A stretch of DNA of 64,000 nucleotides. Source: CALOFP01 sp942492635. GTDB lineage: Bacteria; UBP6; UBA1177; CALOFP01. The position numbers and the translations under genes are program-made. Positions 8,287-16,101 of the stretch are shown in pieces. The notes under the pieces were generated by a model. It had not been told where the DNA came from, did not search any database, and saw only the letters and a program-made list of their open reading frames with translations. The DNA is taken from positions 496,001-560,000 of the forward strand of contig CALOFP010000004.1 of assembly GCA_942492635.1 (NCBI GenBank), written 5' to 3'. Every line of letters starts with the position of its first letter. Positions within the stretch are counted from its first letter, which is position 1.

Positions 8287-8308
8287 AGCCTGTCAGAAAG
8301 GGGGCGTT

Positions 8309-9505
8309 ATGATAGTTTATCCGTTTGTTTTAGATCAAAATGAATCAGATCTGTTTTTGAAGAGAATGAATGTTTCGACATCGGGAATTGCGATAATGAA
8401 AGAGCGTTTCAGAAATATTTGCTACGTCGTCAAGGACATACCTTCTCCTGCAGCAAATGTTGTAAAACAGCATCTTCTTTCCCTTGGAGGCGAGGCCGCA
8501 GTGCCGAGACATTCGGTAAACTGCTCTGAAGAGAGAAGCGACCTGATATTTTCATTGAGGGAAGATCTTCTTCCAAGACTCCTTGCTCGTTTGAGGCAGC
8601 AATGCTGGGGATTGCCCACACTTGCCGACAAAATTGAGTTCTCCAGAAAATTGCGATCTCCCTGGTTCGGTTTTTCTCTTGATGATTTTTCAGTTGATAA
8701 ACCTGCGGTTATGGGAATTCTTAATGCAACTCCTGATTCTTTTTCGGATGGTGGAAAATTTGATGAACTGTCAAACGCTATTCAACATGCAGATAGAATG
8801 ATAGCTGACGGAGTAGACATAATTGATATCGGCGGGGAATCCACTCGTCCTGGATCGCTTCCTGTAGAAGAATCTGAGGAAATTAAAAGAACCGCTCCAG
8901 TAATTTCAGAAATAAAGAAGATTAATTCTGGAATTAAGATATCAATTGATACGATGAAATCTGCTGTTGCTGAGAAAGCCTTGCAGGCCGGCGCGACCAT
9001 AATTAACGATGTAAGCGGTCTCAGGCACTCTCCTGATATGGCGAAAGTCGCAGCCGACTACAATGCAGCTATTGTCATTATGCACATGAAAGGATCACCG
9101 AAAGACATGCAGAAATCTCCTGTCTATGAAGAAGTTATCGATGAAATTGTGCAGTTCTTTGAAGAATCGCTAGAACATGCCCTTCGATGCGGTGTTGACG
9201 AAAGCAAAATCATACTTGATCCAGGAATCGGTTTCGGTAAAACTCTTCAACACAATCTTTTCATCACAAGGCACTTCCGTTCCTTCACCGGTCTTGGCTT
9301 TCCGGTGTTGATGGCACTTTCCAGAAAATCATTCATCGGGAAAATAACTGGAAGAGAAAACCCAGTCGAACGTCTGGCCGGCACAATTGCTTTAAACACC
9401 ATGGCGCTTGAGCAGGGGGCTGCGGCAATTCGGGTTCATGATGTGAAGGAGGGTCGAGACACAGTCGACCTATTCCGATCTGTTTCGGAGGTTGAATGCT
9501 GCTGA
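8309..9505 (+). CDS. folP: Dihydropteroate synthase with N-terminal extension
   Basis: DHPS condenses p-aminobenzoate with dihydropterin pyrophosphate in folate synthesis. The C-terminal TIM barrel is canonical: VMGILNATPDSFSDGG, DIGGESTRPGS, INDVSG, ILDPGIGFGKT, LSRKSFIG and the final IRVHDV. About 125 residues of extra sequence precede it (398 residues in all, against about 270-280 for the core). Such N-terminal extensions occur in some Clostridia-like and deltaproteobacterial DHPS proteins, and I do not know the role. Start ATG 8309 is chosen from the promoter at 8258-8286 and the GGGGGCG ribosome-binding site. The stop overlaps the cdaA start. Confidence 0.95.
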   Translation: MIVYPFVLDQNESDLFLKRMNVSTSGIAIMKERFRNICYVVKDIPSPAANVVKQHLLSLGGEAAVPRHSVNCSEERSDLIFSLREDLLPRLLARLRQQCWGLPTLADKIEFSRKLRSPWFGFSLDDFSVDKPAVMGILNATPDSFSDGGKFDELSNAIQHADRMIADGVDIIDIGGESTRPGSLPVEESEEIKRTAPVISEIKKINSGIKISIDTMKSAVAEKALQAGATIINDVSGLRHSPDMAKVAADYNAAIVIMHMKGSPKDMQKSPVYEEVIDEIVQFFEESLEHALRCGVDESKIILDPGIGFGKTLQHNLFITRHFRSFTGLGFPVLMALSRKSFIGKITGRENPVERLAGTIALNTMALEQGAAAIRVHDVKEGRDTVDLFRSVSEVECC

Positions 9506-10290
9506 ACTACTTCTATGCCTTCATGAGCTCCATCTATGGTGATGGATTGCTCTCCTTTCTTGTTACGATGATAGATATGGCCATCGTCTATTTTTTCCTG
9601 TACAGATTTTTCATTCTGATAAAGGGCACCAAGTCGGTACAGATTCTGGTCGGTTTCTTTGTCATTCTCATGCTCTTTCTTCTTGGAAAACTTGTCCATT
9701 TAAAGGCAACAGTCTGGCTTTTGAACGGATTTTTCGAATACTTCATAATTATCGTCGCCGTTATTTTCCATGACGAGCTCAGAACAATACTTTCCAGTTT
9801 CGAACTTCTTGGCTTTTTCAGGAAAGGTGGCGCAAAGCTTGAAAGTTACTTTGTGATTGAAGAGTTGTCCGAAGCTCTGGGCTATCTGGCATCAATTCGG
9901 GAGGGCGCTCTCGTTGTCGTGGCTCAGAAAGGTGATCCGACTCCGTTTTTTACAGGTGGCGTAGGTATTGACGGCTTGGTTAAAAAGGAGCTTATTCTTT
10001 CGATATTTAGGAAGGACAGTCCCCTTCATGACGGTGCGATGCTTATTAAAGAGGGACGAGTCCATAAGGCTGGAGTTGTTCTTCCTCTCAGTACAAATCC
10101 TGATATTGACCCTAACTTCGGCACGAGACATCGGGCAGCCTACGGAATATCGGAAAAGGTGGACAGTCTGGTTTTTGTTGTATCCGAGGAGCGTGGTCAG
10201 ATTTCCATGCTGCTGGACGGACAGATTACTAGAAATATGACTAAAGAAATGGTAAAGAAAATATTAACAAAATACCTTAAAGAAACATGA
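9496..10290 (+). CDS. cdaA: Diadenylate cyclase CdaA (membrane-bound)
   Basis: CdaA makes the second messenger c-di-AMP from two ATP. The 264-residue protein has three N-terminal membrane helices and a DAC domain with the catalytic motifs DGA (in SPLHDGAML) and RHR (in GTRHRAAYG). It overlaps folP by 10 bases and cdaR by 4 bases. The cdaA-cdaR-glmM order is the conserved c-di-AMP synthesis cluster, in which CdaR and GlmM modulate the cyclase. Confidence 0.97.
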   Translation: MLLNYFYAFMSSIYGDGLLSFLVTMIDMAIVYFFLYRFFILIKGTKSVQILVGFFVILMLFLLGKLVHLKATVWLLNGFFEYFIIIVAVIFHDELRTILSSFELLGFFRKGGAKLESYFVIEELSEALGYLASIREGALVVVAQKGDPTPFFTGGVGIDGLVKKELILSIFRKDSPLHDGAMLIKEGRVHKAGVVLPLSTNPDIDPNFGTRHRAAYGISEKVDSLVFVVSEERGQISMLLDGQITRNMTKEMVKKILTKYLKET

Positions 10291-11201
10291 TTTTCAGGAT
10301 AAAAAGATTTTTCAGGGAAAACCTTGAAGAGAAGTTGATAGCCTTGATTGTAACACTTGTAATCTGGGCAGTTGTTGTCTCCAGGACTGAGGAAACCAGA
10401 AGTTTCATAGTTGGAATCAACCTTAATACAGGGAATGATAAAATTCTTTTATCAGAGCCTGTGAAGAGTGTGCATGTGCAGGCTACGGGCAACAGATTTG
10501 ACTTTGCCAGGATAGATGATTCCATGCTGGAAGTGAAGATAGATCTCTCTCACAAGGAACCGGGTAAGGCGATCTTTTATCTTGATCCGGCTCGGCTTCC
10601 GTTTTCAAAATTTCTTCGAGTATCAAGGATTTTTCCAAATGAAATAATATACACAACAGCACGAAGGATATCAAAAAAGCTCAAGATTGAGCCTTATCTG
10701 GATGGTCAGCCGAAAGCGGGTTATCGAATATCGAGTGTCGTTGTCTCTCCGGATGTTGTAACTGTATCTGGATCGGAAGACTTTTTAAGGGAGATGGAGT
10801 CGGTTACGACAGAGAAGATATCTCTAAACGGTCTTTCGGATACGAAAGAACTCTCAAGCCGAATCTCTCTTCGCTCTCCCCAGATGAGAGTAGAAGATCC
10901 GGAAGACAATGTTGTTGTAAGAATTGAAATAGAAAGGGATGTGAGAGAGTACCTGTTCAGAAAGGTTCCGGTTCTTCTTGATGATGGGACTCCGGCGGAT
11001 ATTTCTCCCCAGTTTCTTGACATACGTCTTAAAGGGCCCTCGGATGAACTTGAACGTTTGAAGAAGGAGGGGGTCACACTGTATGTTGAGGCCAGAAAGG
11101 AGCGGAGTTATACGGTGGAGAAATACTATCTCAAGAAACTGCCGCCTCTTGTCCAGCCTGTCAAACTTCCGAGGATAAAGATCAGGGTAAAAAAGAGGTA
11201 A
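10287..11201 (+). CDS. cdaR: YbbR-repeat protein CdaR, regulator of CdaA
   Basis: This 304-residue protein has an N-terminal membrane anchor (KLIALIVTLVIWAVVVSRTE) followed by an extracytoplasmic part with YbbR-like repeats (for example IEPYLDGQPKAGYRISSVVV then PDVVTVSG). CdaR proteins bind CdaA through the membrane and tune its activity. Start ATG overlaps the cdaA stop as ATGA. Repeat number is roughly three by eye. The identity rests on both domain and context. Confidence 0.9.
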   Translation: MIFRIKRFFRENLEEKLIALIVTLVIWAVVVSRTEETRSFIVGINLNTGNDKILLSEPVKSVHVQATGNRFDFARIDDSMLEVKIDLSHKEPGKAIFYLDPARLPFSKFLRVSRIFPNEIIYTTARRISKKLKIEPYLDGQPKAGYRISSVVVSPDVVTVSGSEDFLREMESVTTEKISLNGLSDTKELSSRISLRSPQMRVEDPEDNVVVRIEIERDVREYLFRKVPVLLDDGTPADISPQFLDIRLKGPSDELERLKKEGVTLYVEARKERSYTVEKYYLKKLPPLVQPVKLPRIKIRVKKR

Positions 11202-11204
11202 TAT

Positions 11205-12548
11205 ATGACTGAAAAATTGTTCGGCACCGACGGTGTTCGAGGAAGGGTGGGAGAGCGCTGGATAACTCCGGAATACTGTCTCAGGTTGGGCAGGGCCGCA
11301 GCAGTTTTCTTCAGCTCTGGTAAAAAGAACAGCGGAAAAGTGTTTGTTGGGTACGATACAAGACAATCTGGATCGATGCTTGCCGCTTCTGTTGCCGCCG
11401 GATTTGCAGCAGAGGGTTTTGACGTTTCCATAATAGGAGTGGTTCCAACACCAGCAGTAAGTGTCGTTACTATGCTTTCCAAAGGGGTTTGCGGTGTTGT
11501 TATATCAGCCAGCCACAATCCATACTGGGACAACGGCATAAAGTTCTTTAAAGGAGACGGAACGAAGCTGTCCGATGAAGAGGAAATGTCAATCGAGGAG
11601 ATTTTTCACAGGAACGATTTTTTGCAGAGAAATGAAGATGTCGGTTCGGTGCAATTAGAGAATAGGTCTTCCGAATACATCTCTTTCCTTAATGATGCAT
11701 TTGAAAATCTTGATCTTCACGGAATGAAGATAGCCCTTGATTGCGCCAATGGGGCAGCATTCTCAATTGCCCCGAAACTTCTAAAGGATTTTGGTGCTGA
11801 AGTGATAGCTTTCGGGATTTCTCCAGACGGTATAAATATAAACGAAGATGTCGGGGCAACCCATCCAGCATTCATCGCAGGAAAGGTTGTTGAAGAGGGG
11901 TGCGATCTCGGAATTACACTGGACGGCGATGCAGACAGGCTGATAATGGTGGATGGACATGGCAACGTTGTAGATGGAGACCAGCTCATAGGAATGGCCG
12001 CGAGGTTTTTCAAAAAGAATGGCGTTCTCAGCAATGATATGGTCATCACAACTATTATGAGTAATATCGGGCTGGAGATCTTTCTTAAAGGTTTGGGTAT
12101 TACTTTAGAGAGAGCCGGCGTCGGAGACAGATATGTTGCCTCTTCAATGAGAGAAAAAGGTTCTGTTTTGGGCGGTGAAAACTCGGGACATATGATTTTC
12201 AGCAAAATCGGTCCAACAGGGGACGGATTGGTTAGTGCACTTTCAATTCTTTCTATTATTCGGAATGAGAACAAGCCCCTGGATGAGCTGGTTCGGGAAA
12301 TTCCAATGTATCCACAGGTCTCTAAAAAGGTGGTGGTTCAAAAGAAACCGGCTTTTGAATATCTGAAAAAAACAGGTGAAGCGATTGCAGAAGCGGAGAA
12401 GCGTCTTGAGAACGGACGGATTGTCGTAAGGTATTCCGGAACAGAACCTGTATTGAGGATCATGGCCGAAGGTGAAAATCGGGAAGAGCTTGAAAAAGTG
12501 GTATCCAACATAGCTGAAGTGGCTGATCTGGAAATAAAATCACTGTAG
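11205..12548 (+). CDS. glmM: Phosphoglucosamine mutase
   Basis: GlmM interconverts glucosamine-6-phosphate and glucosamine-1-phosphate for UDP-GlcNAc, feeding peptidoglycan and LPS. The 447-residue protein has FGTDGVRG at the N-terminus, the phosphoserine loop VISASHNPYWDNGIKFF, the Mg-binding DGDADR, sugar-binding GGENSGH and phosphate-binding RYSGTEPVLR. In other bacteria GlmM inhibits CdaA directly, which fits its place behind cdaA-cdaR. Confidence 0.98.
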   Translation: MTEKLFGTDGVRGRVGERWITPEYCLRLGRAAAVFFSSGKKNSGKVFVGYDTRQSGSMLAASVAAGFAAEGFDVSIIGVVPTPAVSVVTMLSKGVCGVVISASHNPYWDNGIKFFKGDGTKLSDEEEMSIEEIFHRNDFLQRNEDVGSVQLENRSSEYISFLNDAFENLDLHGMKIALDCANGAAFSIAPKLLKDFGAEVIAFGISPDGININEDVGATHPAFIAGKVVEEGCDLGITLDGDADRLIMVDGHGNVVDGDQLIGMAARFFKKNGVLSNDMVITTIMSNIGLEIFLKGLGITLERAGVGDRYVASSMREKGSVLGGENSGHMIFSKIGPTGDGLVSALSILSIIRNENKPLDELVREIPMYPQVSKKVVVQKKPAFEYLKKTGEAIAEAEKRLENGRIVVRYSGTEPVLRIMAEGENREELEKVVSNIAEVADLEIKSL

Positions 12549-12609
12549 TTTTTTACGAGCATGGTAATTCAAATATCCACTCTAAATGACTTTTATATTG
12601 GAGGTGTTT

Positions 12610-13329
12610 ATGCACAAGCTGGGAGTAAATATAGATCATGTTGCTACTTTAAGACAGGCCCGCGGAACCAACTATCCCGATCCGGTGTATGCCGCAATGA
12701 TCGCGGAAAATGCGGGAGCGAGTAACATAACTCTTCACATAAGGGAGGACAGACGTCATGCCCAGGAGCGTGACCTTGAAATGGTGCGGAAAACTGTCGG
12801 TATCAAGGTTAATCTTGAAATGGCTGCCACAGATGACCTTCTTCAGGTGGCCCTGAGACATCTCCCTGACAGTTCGACAATTGTTCCCGAGAAACGTGAG
12901 GAGCTGACGACGGAAGGGGGAATTGATCTTCTTCATGAGCACAACAGTTTCCTAACCGGTTACGTCAAAAAGCTCAAGGACGCTGGAATCGAGGTCAGCC
13001 TCTTCATCGATGCGGCAAAGGAACAGATCGACAAGGCTGTTGAACTTGGTGTTGAGGCGGTTGAGTTCAATACCGGTCGCTATTCCGAGGCAGAGAACGA
13101 GGAGATTGAGGACAGGGAGCTGAATAAGCTCGCAGATGCAGTTGTTTACGCAAAGGAGAAGGGGTTGAAGGCTCATGTCGGTCACGGCCTCACAGTAAGA
13201 AACGTAAGGAAGCTTGCGGCGCTGGGAACAATAGAAGAATTCAATATCGGACACGCTATTGTTGCCAAGGCTCTCTTCGTTGGGTTTGAAAATGCAGTGA
13301 AGGAAATGCTTCAGGCAATAGGTGTTTGA
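12610..13329 (+). CDS. pdxJ: Pyridoxine 5'-phosphate synthase
   Basis: PdxJ closes the pyridine ring of PNP in the DXP-dependent route to vitamin B6. It has the signature LGVNIDHVATLRQARGT at the N-terminus and HIREDRRHAQ, VNLEMA and NTGRY motifs. The frame opens at 12586, but GGAGGTG at 12599-12605 points to the ATG at 12610, giving 239 residues as expected. The stop is adjacent to acpS (TGATG). Confidence 0.97.
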   Translation: MHKLGVNIDHVATLRQARGTNYPDPVYAAMIAENAGASNITLHIREDRRHAQERDLEMVRKTVGIKVNLEMAATDDLLQVALRHLPDSSTIVPEKREELTTEGGIDLLHEHNSFLTGYVKKLKDAGIEVSLFIDAAKEQIDKAVELGVEAVEFNTGRYSEAENEEIEDRELNKLADAVVYAKEKGLKAHVGHGLTVRNVRKLAALGTIEEFNIGHAIVAKALFVGFENAVKEMLQAIGV

Positions 13330-13661
13330 TGATACTGGGAATCGGGGTGGATGTTGCGCAGGTTGATCGATTCAGGGATCTGAAGGAGTCGATGCTCAAC
13401 AGAATTCTTTCGCCTGAAGAGCTTGTTTATGTTGAAAAATACCGTGATCCGGCACCCCATATTGCAGGATTCTGGGCCGCAAAGGAGGCTCTGGTCAAGG
13501 CGATGAATCGGAAGACATTAACATTTTCCAATCTTTCGATTCTTCACCATCCCGATGGAAGGCCCTATTTCAATTACCTTCCCAAGAAGGGACGATTGCA
13601 TCTTTCCATTACCCACGAAAAGGCTTATGCTGTTTCAATGGTTGTGTGGGAGGATGTATAG
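13329..13661 (+). CDS. acpS: Holo-[acyl-carrier-protein] synthase
   Basis: AcpS transfers 4'-phosphopantetheine from CoA to acyl carrier protein. The protein is about 110 residues, with ILGIGVDVAQVDRF at the start and the catalytic WAAKEALVKAM and HLSITHEKAYA motifs. The ATG at 13329 overlaps the pdxJ stop. pdxJ-acpS adjacency is common in bacteria. Confidence 0.96.
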   Translation: MILGIGVDVAQVDRFRDLKESMLNRILSPEELVYVEKYRDPAPHIAGFWAAKEALVKAMNRKTLTFSNLSILHHPDGRPYFNYLPKKGRLHLSITHEKAYAVSMVVWEDV

Positions 13662-13707
13662 TGAACATCAGTTGATACGGCAAAAATGGATCTATAGGAG
13701 GTTGGGA

Positions 13708-14313
13708 ATGAGACCACTTTTAATAGCAGCTCTCTTATGCCTGATGGCTATCGAATTGAATGCCAATCCTACAAAGGTTGAAGAGAGAGAGATTACAAGA
13801 AAAAATGTAACATGGAAGGAGGCCAATCCAAGGCGTGTAAAGGCCGACCATCTTTTCTATCTCAGACTCGGAGGCGGAGGGACGATTGGCGCAGACCTTG
13901 GTGGAAGCGGAGCCGCCTTCGGGCTTGGATATCGTTATGAAACAGATAGATTTGCCGTTGATGTAAGCGGTGGCAATACCGTTCTAAGTTTAGGTGGAGA
14001 AAATATTGGTGCAGATGTTGATTTTCTCAGACTAAGCGGACTACTTTTTTTTGATCCTATTTCGGACTACTCTTTCTACGCAGGTCTCGGAATTTCCTAT
14101 GGGGCTACAATAGTTAACCGGGAAGGCGAGGATCCAAAATGGAACTTGGGTGTCCGGGGAAATCCCTTTGTCGGTTTTGAGATGATGAGAACCAGCACTG
14201 TTCGACTTTTTATCCAGGTTGATGCAGCGCTTCCTTTCTACAAAAGTTCGGATGACAGCGGGGACGAAGAGTACACGCCCTCCGTTTTCGCGACTCTAGG
14301 AATAGGCTGGTAA
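13708..14313 (+). CDS. Predicted outer-membrane beta-barrel protein, unknown function
   Basis: A 201-residue protein starting at ATG 13708 behind TAGGAGG; the frame is open further upstream inside acpS but has no ribosome-binding site there. A signal peptide (LLIAALLCLMAIELNA) is followed by a mature region rich in alternating Gly/aromatic strands (FYLRLGGGGTIGADL, FGLGYRYETDRFAVDV, FYAGLGISYGATI) and ends in GIGW with a terminal aromatic, typical of small barrels. I cannot assign a family. It is 46 bases after acpS and may be co-transcribed. Confidence 0.75.
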   Translation: MRPLLIAALLCLMAIELNANPTKVEEREITRKNVTWKEANPRRVKADHLFYLRLGGGGTIGADLGGSGAAFGLGYRYETDRFAVDVSGGNTVLSLGGENIGADVDFLRLSGLLFFDPISDYSFYAGLGISYGATIVNREGEDPKWNLGVRGNPFVGFEMMRTSTVRLFIQVDAALPFYKSSDDSGDEEYTPSVFATLGIGW

Positions 14314-14478
14314 GTTAGCCTTTTTCATAAACCAACGTTCCAGGCTAAAATTCGGAATAGAAATTCACTACAAGTCAAATATCATTTTTCATAAAATGTA
14401 TCGAAGCAAAACAAGGTTTATGAAAGATCGGGTATGGGAATCAGATTTTTATTTTCTTGAATCGATTCTTGAGAAGGC

Positions 14479-14503
14479 AAAAAAATACCCGCCGAAGCGG
14501 GTA
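14479..14503 (-). terminator. Intrinsic terminator of the small-peptide gene
   Basis: On the minus strand a perfect 7-base stem TACCCGC/GCGGGTA is capped by a TTCG tetraloop and followed by seven T residues (plus-strand A-run 14479-14485). It lies five bases after the stop of the 29-codon peptide gene and closes that transcript. Confidence 0.92.
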
Positions 14504-14508
14504 GGAAA

Positions 14509-14598
14509 TCAGCAGATAGGTCTTCCGACCATGTACTGACACATGTTGTTGTTATTGCTTGTTGTAGCTTTAACGACTTTTTTAATCTCCGGTTTCAT
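14509..14598 (-). CDS. Putative RiPP precursor peptide, 29 residues
   Basis: A very short gene starting ATG at 14598 and ending TGA at 14511-14509. The peptide begins MKPEIKKVVKATTS, has a run of four Asn, and ends CQYMVGRPIC, so two Cys (positions 20 and 29) and one Tyr bracket a short C-terminal core after a Lys-rich leader. A strong AGGAGGA lies just before the ATG, a candidate promoter lies at 14629-14656 and a terminator follows the stop. It is 126 bases downstream of, and on the same strand as, a radical SAM/SPASM protein with a PqqD-like N-terminus. I infer that it is the substrate; I do not recognise the peptide family. Confidence 0.72.
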   Translation of the reverse strand: MKPEIKKVVKATTSNNNNMCQYMVGRPIC

Positions 14599-14628
14599 AT
14601 CGTCCTCCTGCTCGTGGTTTCCAAAAGT

Positions 14629-14656
14629 ATCCTACTCTGTTTCTCAACGAAATCAA
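14629..14656 (-). promoter_or_regulatory. Candidate promoter for the small-peptide gene
   Basis: On the minus strand TTGATT (14656-14651) is followed after 16 bases by TAGGAT (14634-14629). Initiation would fall near 14622, about 24 bases before the peptide start. A separate start would let the peptide be made in excess over its maturase. Confidence 0.45.
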
Positions 14657-14724
14657 ATATTTGTTCTATAAAATATCCGTTTCGTGTTTTCTCTGAGAGA
14701 AAAGCAAAATAGGTGCCGAAGTTA

Positions 14725-16044
14725 TTATTCCTGTTTTTCCGGTATGTTTGCCGATTTCTCGTTAATAACTTCATACATTGTTTTTGCGTATCGGCAATCC
14801 CACTTGGAGTGCCCCTTAATTCCCTTACCCTCTTTTATTGCAAATCCGCTGCATCGGTTGCAGACATTTCTGTATTTGCATGTGGGACAGTCCTCAAGAT
14901 CGTTGAAGCAGACGTTGCGAAGACTTTCCATTGCATCGGATTTGTTCCAGATTTCGGTCAGTGAACTCTCACGTATCGATCCCGCTTTCCTGTCTCGAAC
15001 CTCCATGCAGGGATAAACATCGCCGTAGGGGTTCATGGAAAATACGGAACGGGCGCCGTCGCAAACAGGGCTGCAGCCCGATACCTCTTTAAGATGTGGT
15101 GTGCCTGTCCTGCTGTTTTTACGGAGGCAGTTTCTCAGTGTATCGTCATCAACATTGAGCTCTACGGGACCGCAGCTGCCTTTTCGTGTTCCGATCATGA
15201 TGAAGTTGATTCCGTATGGTATTTTCTCAGTTTCAAGCATGGCCAGAATTTCATCATAGTAATCCTGGTTGTATGTGTTGATGCTTATGGCGGCCCTTGC
15301 TGGAACGTTGTGCTTTCTCATCAGTCTGATGGCATTCATGGCTGCATCGAAAGAGCCTTCAACGTCAGTGAACTTGTCATGAATATCGGCATTCGGACCG
15401 TAGATGGAGGTCTGGAAGTGGTAGACTCCCTTTTCTATCATCTTGAGAAGTTTGTCCGAATTGCAGTTGATTCCGCTTGTCATCAGGGTAACGGCAAATC
15501 TCTTCTTTCGGGCATAACTGAAAATTTCATCTATATCTCCACGAACAAACGGGTCTCCTCCGGTAAGAGTAAGATACAGACCTCCCATAGACTTGTATTC
15601 GTCGAGAAATGTCTTTATTTCATCCAGTGACAGCTCCTTTTTTCCGTCGGCCTCCGTGTCCTGCAGGTAGCAGTGGGAGCACTTGAGAGGACATCTGTAT
15701 GTGGTCTCAAAAAGGCAGTTGATCGGAATAAGATTCTGGGATGCGTATGTTTTAAAATGGTCGTAGATCGAGTTGTCGGCACTTTCCGTATCAACCTCGG
15801 GGAGCACCCCTTCATCGGTAGAAAGAGTTTTCTGATCGTTTGAAACAACCAGGCCATATTCAGAGAGATTTTCAATGAATTCCAATTCACCTTCAGAAAG
15901 GTCGGAGTTGTCGGAATCCAGTTTTTCAAGAATGAGTCCGGCATCCCTGTTCATTTCAAATTCCGTACGATCGGCGTGGTTGATCAAAATTGTTCTGTCC
16001 TGGTAGACTGTATAAGAAACTGTATCGGCAAGACGATATTTCAT
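14725..16044 (-). CDS. Radical SAM/SPASM peptide maturase with PqqD-like N-terminus
   Basis: A 439-residue radical SAM enzyme. Residues about 1-75 resemble a PqqD-like RiPP recognition element. The SAM-cluster motif CPLKCSHC gives Cys118, 122 and 125, and TGGDP at 161-165 is the SAM-binding GGEP variant. A SPASM domain follows: Cys328-x12-Gly-x4-Cys346, then C386xxC389x5C395xxC398 and Cys417, enough for two auxiliary 4Fe-4S clusters. Relatives make thioether or carbon-carbon crosslinks in peptides. ATG at 16044 follows CGGAGGA, and a promoter lies upstream. The gene for a 29-residue Cys-containing peptide follows. No exporter or protease gene is adjacent. The exact reaction is unknown. Confidence 0.9.
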   Translation of the reverse strand: MKYRLADTVSYTVYQDRTILINHADRTEFEMNRDAGLILEKLDSDNSDLSEGELEFIENLSEYGLVVSNDQKTLSTDEGVLPEVDTESADNSIYDHFKTYASQNLIPINCLFETTYRCPLKCSHCYLQDTEADGKKELSLDEIKTFLDEYKSMGGLYLTLTGGDPFVRGDIDEIFSYARKKRFAVTLMTSGINCNSDKLLKMIEKGVYHFQTSIYGPNADIHDKFTDVEGSFDAAMNAIRLMRKHNVPARAAISINTYNQDYYDEILAMLETEKIPYGINFIMIGTRKGSCGPVELNVDDDTLRNCLRKNSRTGTPHLKEVSGCSPVCDGARSVFSMNPYGDVYPCMEVRDRKAGSIRESSLTEIWNKSDAMESLRNVCFNDLEDCPTCKYRNVCNRCSGFAIKEGKGIKGHSKWDCRYAKTMYEVINEKSANIPEKQE

Positions 16045-16073
16045 TATTTCCTCCGGTCAATAATTCCTCTGGT

Positions 16074-16101
16074 ATAATACCCAGGGATATTATTTTTTCA
16101 A
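16074..16101 (-). promoter_or_regulatory. Candidate promoter for the radical SAM gene
   Basis: Minus-strand TTGAAA (16101-16096) and TATTAT (16079-16074) are 16 bases apart. The -35 lies in the last codons of the amidase gene and the start of transcription would be near 16067, about 23 bases before the radical SAM ATG. This separates the locus from the amidase upstream. Confidence 0.5.

Noticed and set aside
8225..8308. Upstream TTG start for folP
   Set aside because: It would place the start before a consensus promoter at 8258-8286, and no ribosome-binding site precedes it.
14684..15259. Plus-strand frames antisense to the radical SAM gene
   Set aside because: They lack ribosome-binding sites and lie opposite the conserved SPASM domain.
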